Positions 60,790 through 64,000 of a stretch of 64,000 nt of DNA are shown here, in pieces. A model generated the notes under the pieces. It ran no database searches. It was not told where the DNA came from and was given only the letters and a program-made list of their open reading frames with translations. Origin of the DNA: Candolleomyces eurysporus (taxonomy: Eukaryota > Basidiomycota > Agaricomycetes > Agaricales > Psathyrellaceae); the NCBI GenBank assembly GCA_027579435.1, contig JANBPK010000827.1, forward strand, positions 1-64,000, read 5' to 3'. A program made the translations under genes and the position numbers. Position 1 is the first letter of the stretch; each line of letters starts with the position of its first letter.

Positions 60790-61945
60790 CCTGATCAGGG
60801 GAAACCTGTCCATCGCAAAATTAAAAGGGCACGAGTAAATGCGGGTTCTTTCTTTGATAAAGGGTCGGAGAAAGAATAGCACAGGATGGGGTCGTCCATA
60901 CCGGATCGCGGCTCTGCTTTGAATTCTTGGCCTAAGCTCGTACCAGGGCCAGCTTCAAAGCCACACATGGCCCCGACCTGCATCCAGAGAGGGAAGTCCT
61001 TCCAAATTTGTCTAAATGAGCCTGATTCGGCGTGGAACTCTGTGGTGAGCAAAACGTTCCCCCAGTGCGGAGCCAACTCTGTTGTGTAAAAGGCTGATGG
61101 CCTGTCCAAAGTATGAAAAGATCAGGTCCAGCGCCGCTTTATCGCAATGACTTGTTCTGGTTTAAGACGGTTATCCGTCCAACAATAACGGAACACGCGA
61201 GGGCCTAGGTCGACAAGTGGCAGATCATGAGAGGCGGAACTTGGATATCCCGAGCGAACGGGATGGAAAGAACCTCAAAGAAGCCGGGTAGAGTGGCGGC
61301 TGGGAATGTGTACGCTGTTTAAGAACAATCTTCATTCCAGATGCTGTCGAAGAGAGTTTCATAGAGGCATAAACCTCCAAAGCATGAGGAATTGTCAGGG
61401 CCTTTGTGTCAAAGAGGTGGACTGAGGGAGTGTGAGCCTCGGACAATGCGTGTGGCCGATTTGGCCGTGTAGCATAGTACGGTGCCTGGTAGTGTTCCAA
61501 GAAACCATAGAGGATGAGCAGCGCTCTGTTGTGTTGGCCAAGCTCTGAAAGAGGGAGCGAATTCCATAGGTAGAAAGGGTAGGAAAGACCTTGGAAAGGG
61601 CTACATAGCTGGAGCCTATTTCCCGCCAGCAGTGGACAAACCTGAAAAGTTGAGTGCCTGTCAAGGGCATTCGCTGACTAAGACATCCCACGGTCATTAA
61701 GTGCGGAGGTACCATCAAAGAAATTCCGTATATTCGATCTGGAGTTACTGGAAGGTCGGAAAATGCATTGCCCAGCAAGCATTGGAGAGCGAGCGTGGAA
61801 GTATATCGCCATTCTCAGTCTTCAGCGACAGTTACTCATGTCTAGAGAACTTCTTGATTTCCTCTGCGAAAGCTTGGGCTCCAGCACCGTGACAAGGGTT
61901 GAACTTTGGGGAGACAGTGGGCCTGTAAGACAATTTGAAGCTTGA
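60790..61945 (-). CDS. Unresolved coding-like region, family unknown
   Basis: Several minus-strand frames look protein-like but in different frames: GAGAQAFAEEIKKFSRHE (~61890-61840), then a piece with WNSLPLSELGQHNRALLILY (~61550) and ALTIPHALEVYASMK, a competing frame with LPGFFEVLSIPFARDIQVPP (~61280), LPLVDLGPRVFRYCW (~61220) and a block ending MQVGAMCGFEAGPGTSLGQE (~60950). No chain of introns joins them convincingly and the plus strand is also open in part. It may be a decayed gene or an intron-rich gene that I cannot assemble. I do not recognise any family. Confidence 0.25.
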
Positions 61946-63320
61946 GGTTTCATGTCAAATCAGTTAACTGGTTGGTCAGACCCGCGACTCCAAATCATTG
62001 TTGAATCCCTCCGGTCATGTCTATCAAGAAGCCTAACGTTTGGTGTCAGCTCGTCAAGTATGAGCAAGAATGCCGTCTATCACCTTTCATGGTGTCCTGT
62101 AAACGCGGAAGCACCGTCGCCGACCTAAAGGAGCAGGTCCAAAAATAATGTCCCGTAATTCTGATGCGCAGAGTCCACCCTGCCATCCTGAAGGTCTGGC
62201 GACGTGAAATTTCTCTCGACGTGCCACTAGGCGCTCCGCGTCGGGTTAAAACGCGGTCACCCACCCGGCCGGTTTGCCAAACCTCGGCTGACTGGGATTG
62301 ATAACCCGTCTGACTGGTACAGTCGGGTTATCGGTGACGGGTCGCCAAGCTCAAGTCACGATTGTATTCAAACTTCACCGTGTCGAAGAGCTGTCTAGTA
62401 CACACATCCTTGAAGATCTCAATTTTAAGTGCTGTTCAGATGCCTCAGGCTGCCGTGTGTGTTTACCGTATTAAGCTTTCTGCCCGGAGTTACCACTCGA
62501 TTTTAGAACATTATCCTTGTACGTGTCGCACTGGTGTATATTCTCAAGTTGACCCTCCTTCTTCCTAGCCCGCTTAACTCACACAGCGCCATACATATGT
62601 TGCTATTAGTTTCCTCATATACGTTTCTGCTAACATATCATCAGCCTACATAATTCCTTGCCCCCGCCTCATCCACGATATCTATTCCAGAGTGAAAGAA
62701 CCCTTCCAATACAATAAAGTACAGTGGTCAAGTCAAATTCAAACTGTCGAGTTCGAGAATGGGCTGAAGTCGATTAGAGACCAGGCCAAGGGAGATGTAA
62801 GGATATCTCTAGCTTTTCAGGTCAGTGAAAGGTGTCGGTGTCAGCAACGGGTAGGTGATAGTGGCGAAATAGGTTCTGGCAGCGAGTCGTCAAAGGTGAG
62901 CGGATCAGGGTGCTCCACTCCGAGTCCTTGTGAACGCGCTAGTCGTGAAATTTTTACCACATCGCAATGATCTTGAGTGATAACGTGGATGGAGTGGATA
63001 ATATTAATCGTAGTTTAAACAGAAGGTTTATATAAGTTCAATGGGGGATGGGCGATCGAGGAGCGACAGAGTCGCGATCTCTGGCCTAAGGCCGAGAGCT
63101 CGTTGCCTGCTACACTCGCTCTAAGCTCCCCAAACTCCCCATTTCTCCATTGGTGGTGCTCTACTTTTGAACCAGGTGTCGCTCGACTTGGCCGTCATCG
63201 CTTTCCCAGGATGCACCAGACGGGGCACGTTACTAAATAGGATTGACGTCAAGTATCTCAGTGCCACTTGGCCACACCGTCCTCCCCCACGCAGACGCTG
63301 CCACCTCCATCGTTTCGCCT
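61946..63320. other. Intergenic region with hairpin
   Basis: No gene was supported. It contains a strong inverted repeat at 62300-62332 listed separately and a small GCGAC-AGA-GTCGC hairpin near 63060-63080. The last few hundred bases must hold the promoter of the F-box gene; 63130-63150 is C/T-rich. Confidence 0.4.
62300..62332. repeat. Inverted repeat able to form a bulged hairpin
   Basis: GATAACCCG at 62300-62308 pairs perfectly with CGGGTTATC at 62324-62332. Inside, ACTG-GTA-CAGT extends the stem after a four-base bulge on the left arm, so 13 pairs enclose a three-base loop. No gene abuts it closely. Confidence 0.7.
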
Positions 63321-64000
63321 ATGGACTCGCCATTCGCAGAGTATCTGGACTCAGGCTATAATCCTTCAGACGCCGAGATACCCCTAATCAAGGCACTTAT
63401 CCAACAAAAGATCGATGCCATAGGCAGCATCGACAAAGAATTCAAGGAGATCATAGACTCCTTGGCGGTGCTCAAGGCTCGACGGAAAGCCAACAAGATT
63501 TTCGTCCAGAAACATCAAGCCCTAATTGCCCCAATAAAGCGACTCCCGCCCGACATCCTATCAACAGTGTTTCTCGCATCCCTCCCCGTTACCGAATGCA
63601 CGGAGGCTAGCATGACGTGCAACCATCCAGCAGTGGTGATAAGCCAGGTTTGCCGCCACTGGCGGCAACTAGCTTTCGACACACCTTTAATGTGGTCCAG
63701 GATCCAGTTAATCCTCCCCTACGTCAGTTGCGATCCCTATCATCCCCCCCATGATGTAGACCGCGTGAACGGGGAAACCGCTGCCCTCTTCGATTCAGTC
63801 GTTCAACGCCTATTCGACGTGACCACGATCTGGCTGAGTCGTTCCAAAGGCTGCCCTCTGACCATCTTCATAAAAGCGTCGGAGAGCGCTGCTGGAGGAT
63901 TTGACACATCCCAGTCGGGGATATTAGAAGGCTCAGTACTCATGGGTTTGGGAAAGCTCGTGGGCCTACTGCTCAGCGAGTCCAAGCGGTGGGAGCAAGT
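63321..64000 (+). CDS. F-box-like protein, cut by the window end
   Basis: The ATG at 63321 opens a frame that stays open to the last base of the window, at least 226 codons. It begins MDSPFAEYLDSGYNPSDAEI, then a helix with KALIQQKIDAIGSIDKEFKE and RRKANKIFVQKHQALIAPIK, followed by the F-box core RLPPDILSTVFLASLPVTE and ICQ-like VVISQVCRHWRQLAFDTPLM with WSRIQL. The order coiled-coil, F-box, start of a repeat region is the common form in agaricomycetes, where the family is greatly expanded. Such proteins recruit substrates to SCF ubiquitin ligases; the target is unknown. Its C-terminal part lies outside the window. Confidence 0.85.
   Translation, partial: MDSPFAEYLDSGYNPSDAEIPLIKALIQQKIDAIGSIDKEFKEIIDSLAVLKARRKANKIFVQKHQALIAPIKRLPPDILSTVFLASLPVTECTEASMTCNHPAVVISQVCRHWRQLAFDTPLMWSRIQLILPYVSCDPYHPPHDVDRVNGETAALFDSVVQRLFDVTTIWLSRSKGCPLTIFIKASESAAGGFDTSQSGILEGSVLMGLGKLVGLLLSESKRWEQ

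Overview
This is a nuclear genome segment of a filamentous basidiomycete, most likely an agaricomycete. The genes are eukaryotic, closely packed on both strands, and mostly broken by short introns of about 45-70 nt with GTRNGT donors, CTAAC-like branch sites and YAG acceptors. The content is typical of the group: a DNMT1-type DNA methyltransferase, a p38/Hog1-type MAP kinase, a Fungal_trans regulator, a GH128 glucanase and an F-box protein of the kind expanded in mushrooms. Scattered single N calls and a few apparent one-base frame breaks indicate a draft assembly, so several exon joins are tentative.

Layout. 1-6044: no supportable gene. 6-16 kb: COG8 (Golgi tether), a multispanning membrane protein, the diphthamide co-chaperone DPH4 and a large DNMT1-like gene. 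16-20 kb: MCR1 (cytochrome b5 reductase) and HOG1 diverge from one shared promoter region. 20.8-24.1 kb: a small unrecognised gene whose 3' part is tandemly amplified in ~0.9 kb units; each unit ends with a fragment of the neighbouring RNA-ligase gene. 24.2-26.8 kb: an uninterrupted 876-codon gene combining a 2H phosphoesterase, a helical region, a dual-specificity-phosphatase-like domain, a polynucleotide-kinase-like P-loop domain and an RNA ligase. This apparent one-chain RNA-repair enzyme is the most interesting item here. 27-33 kb: ribosomal protein eL8, Elongator subunit ELP6, unresolved small ORFs and mitochondrial ribosomal protein uL10m. 33-46 kb: FIP1 (polyadenylation), an ING/Yng2 PHD protein, a Zn2Cys6 regulator, BMT5 (rRNA methyltransferase), RAMP4/SERP1, an MSI1/RBBP4 WD40 histone chaperone and ATP synthase subunit e. 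46.6-48.1 kb: a 783-bp tandem duplication carrying two GFA-domain genes. 48-57 kb: a possible INO80 subunit Ies4 and the large DOP1 (Dopey) gene. 57-64 kb: an SSP120-like EF-hand secretory protein, a membrane-anchored GH128 glycosidase, an unresolved coding-like stretch and an F-box gene cut by the window end.

Most genes are housekeeping and unrelated in pathway; there is no secondary-metabolite cluster. Themes that recur are chromatin (DNMT1, ING, MSI1, possible Ies4), translation and tRNA biology (DPH4, ELP6, eL8, uL10m, BMT5, the RNA-repair protein) and Golgi/ER traffic (COG8, DOP1, RAMP4, SSP120). Local tandem duplication is the main structural process visible.
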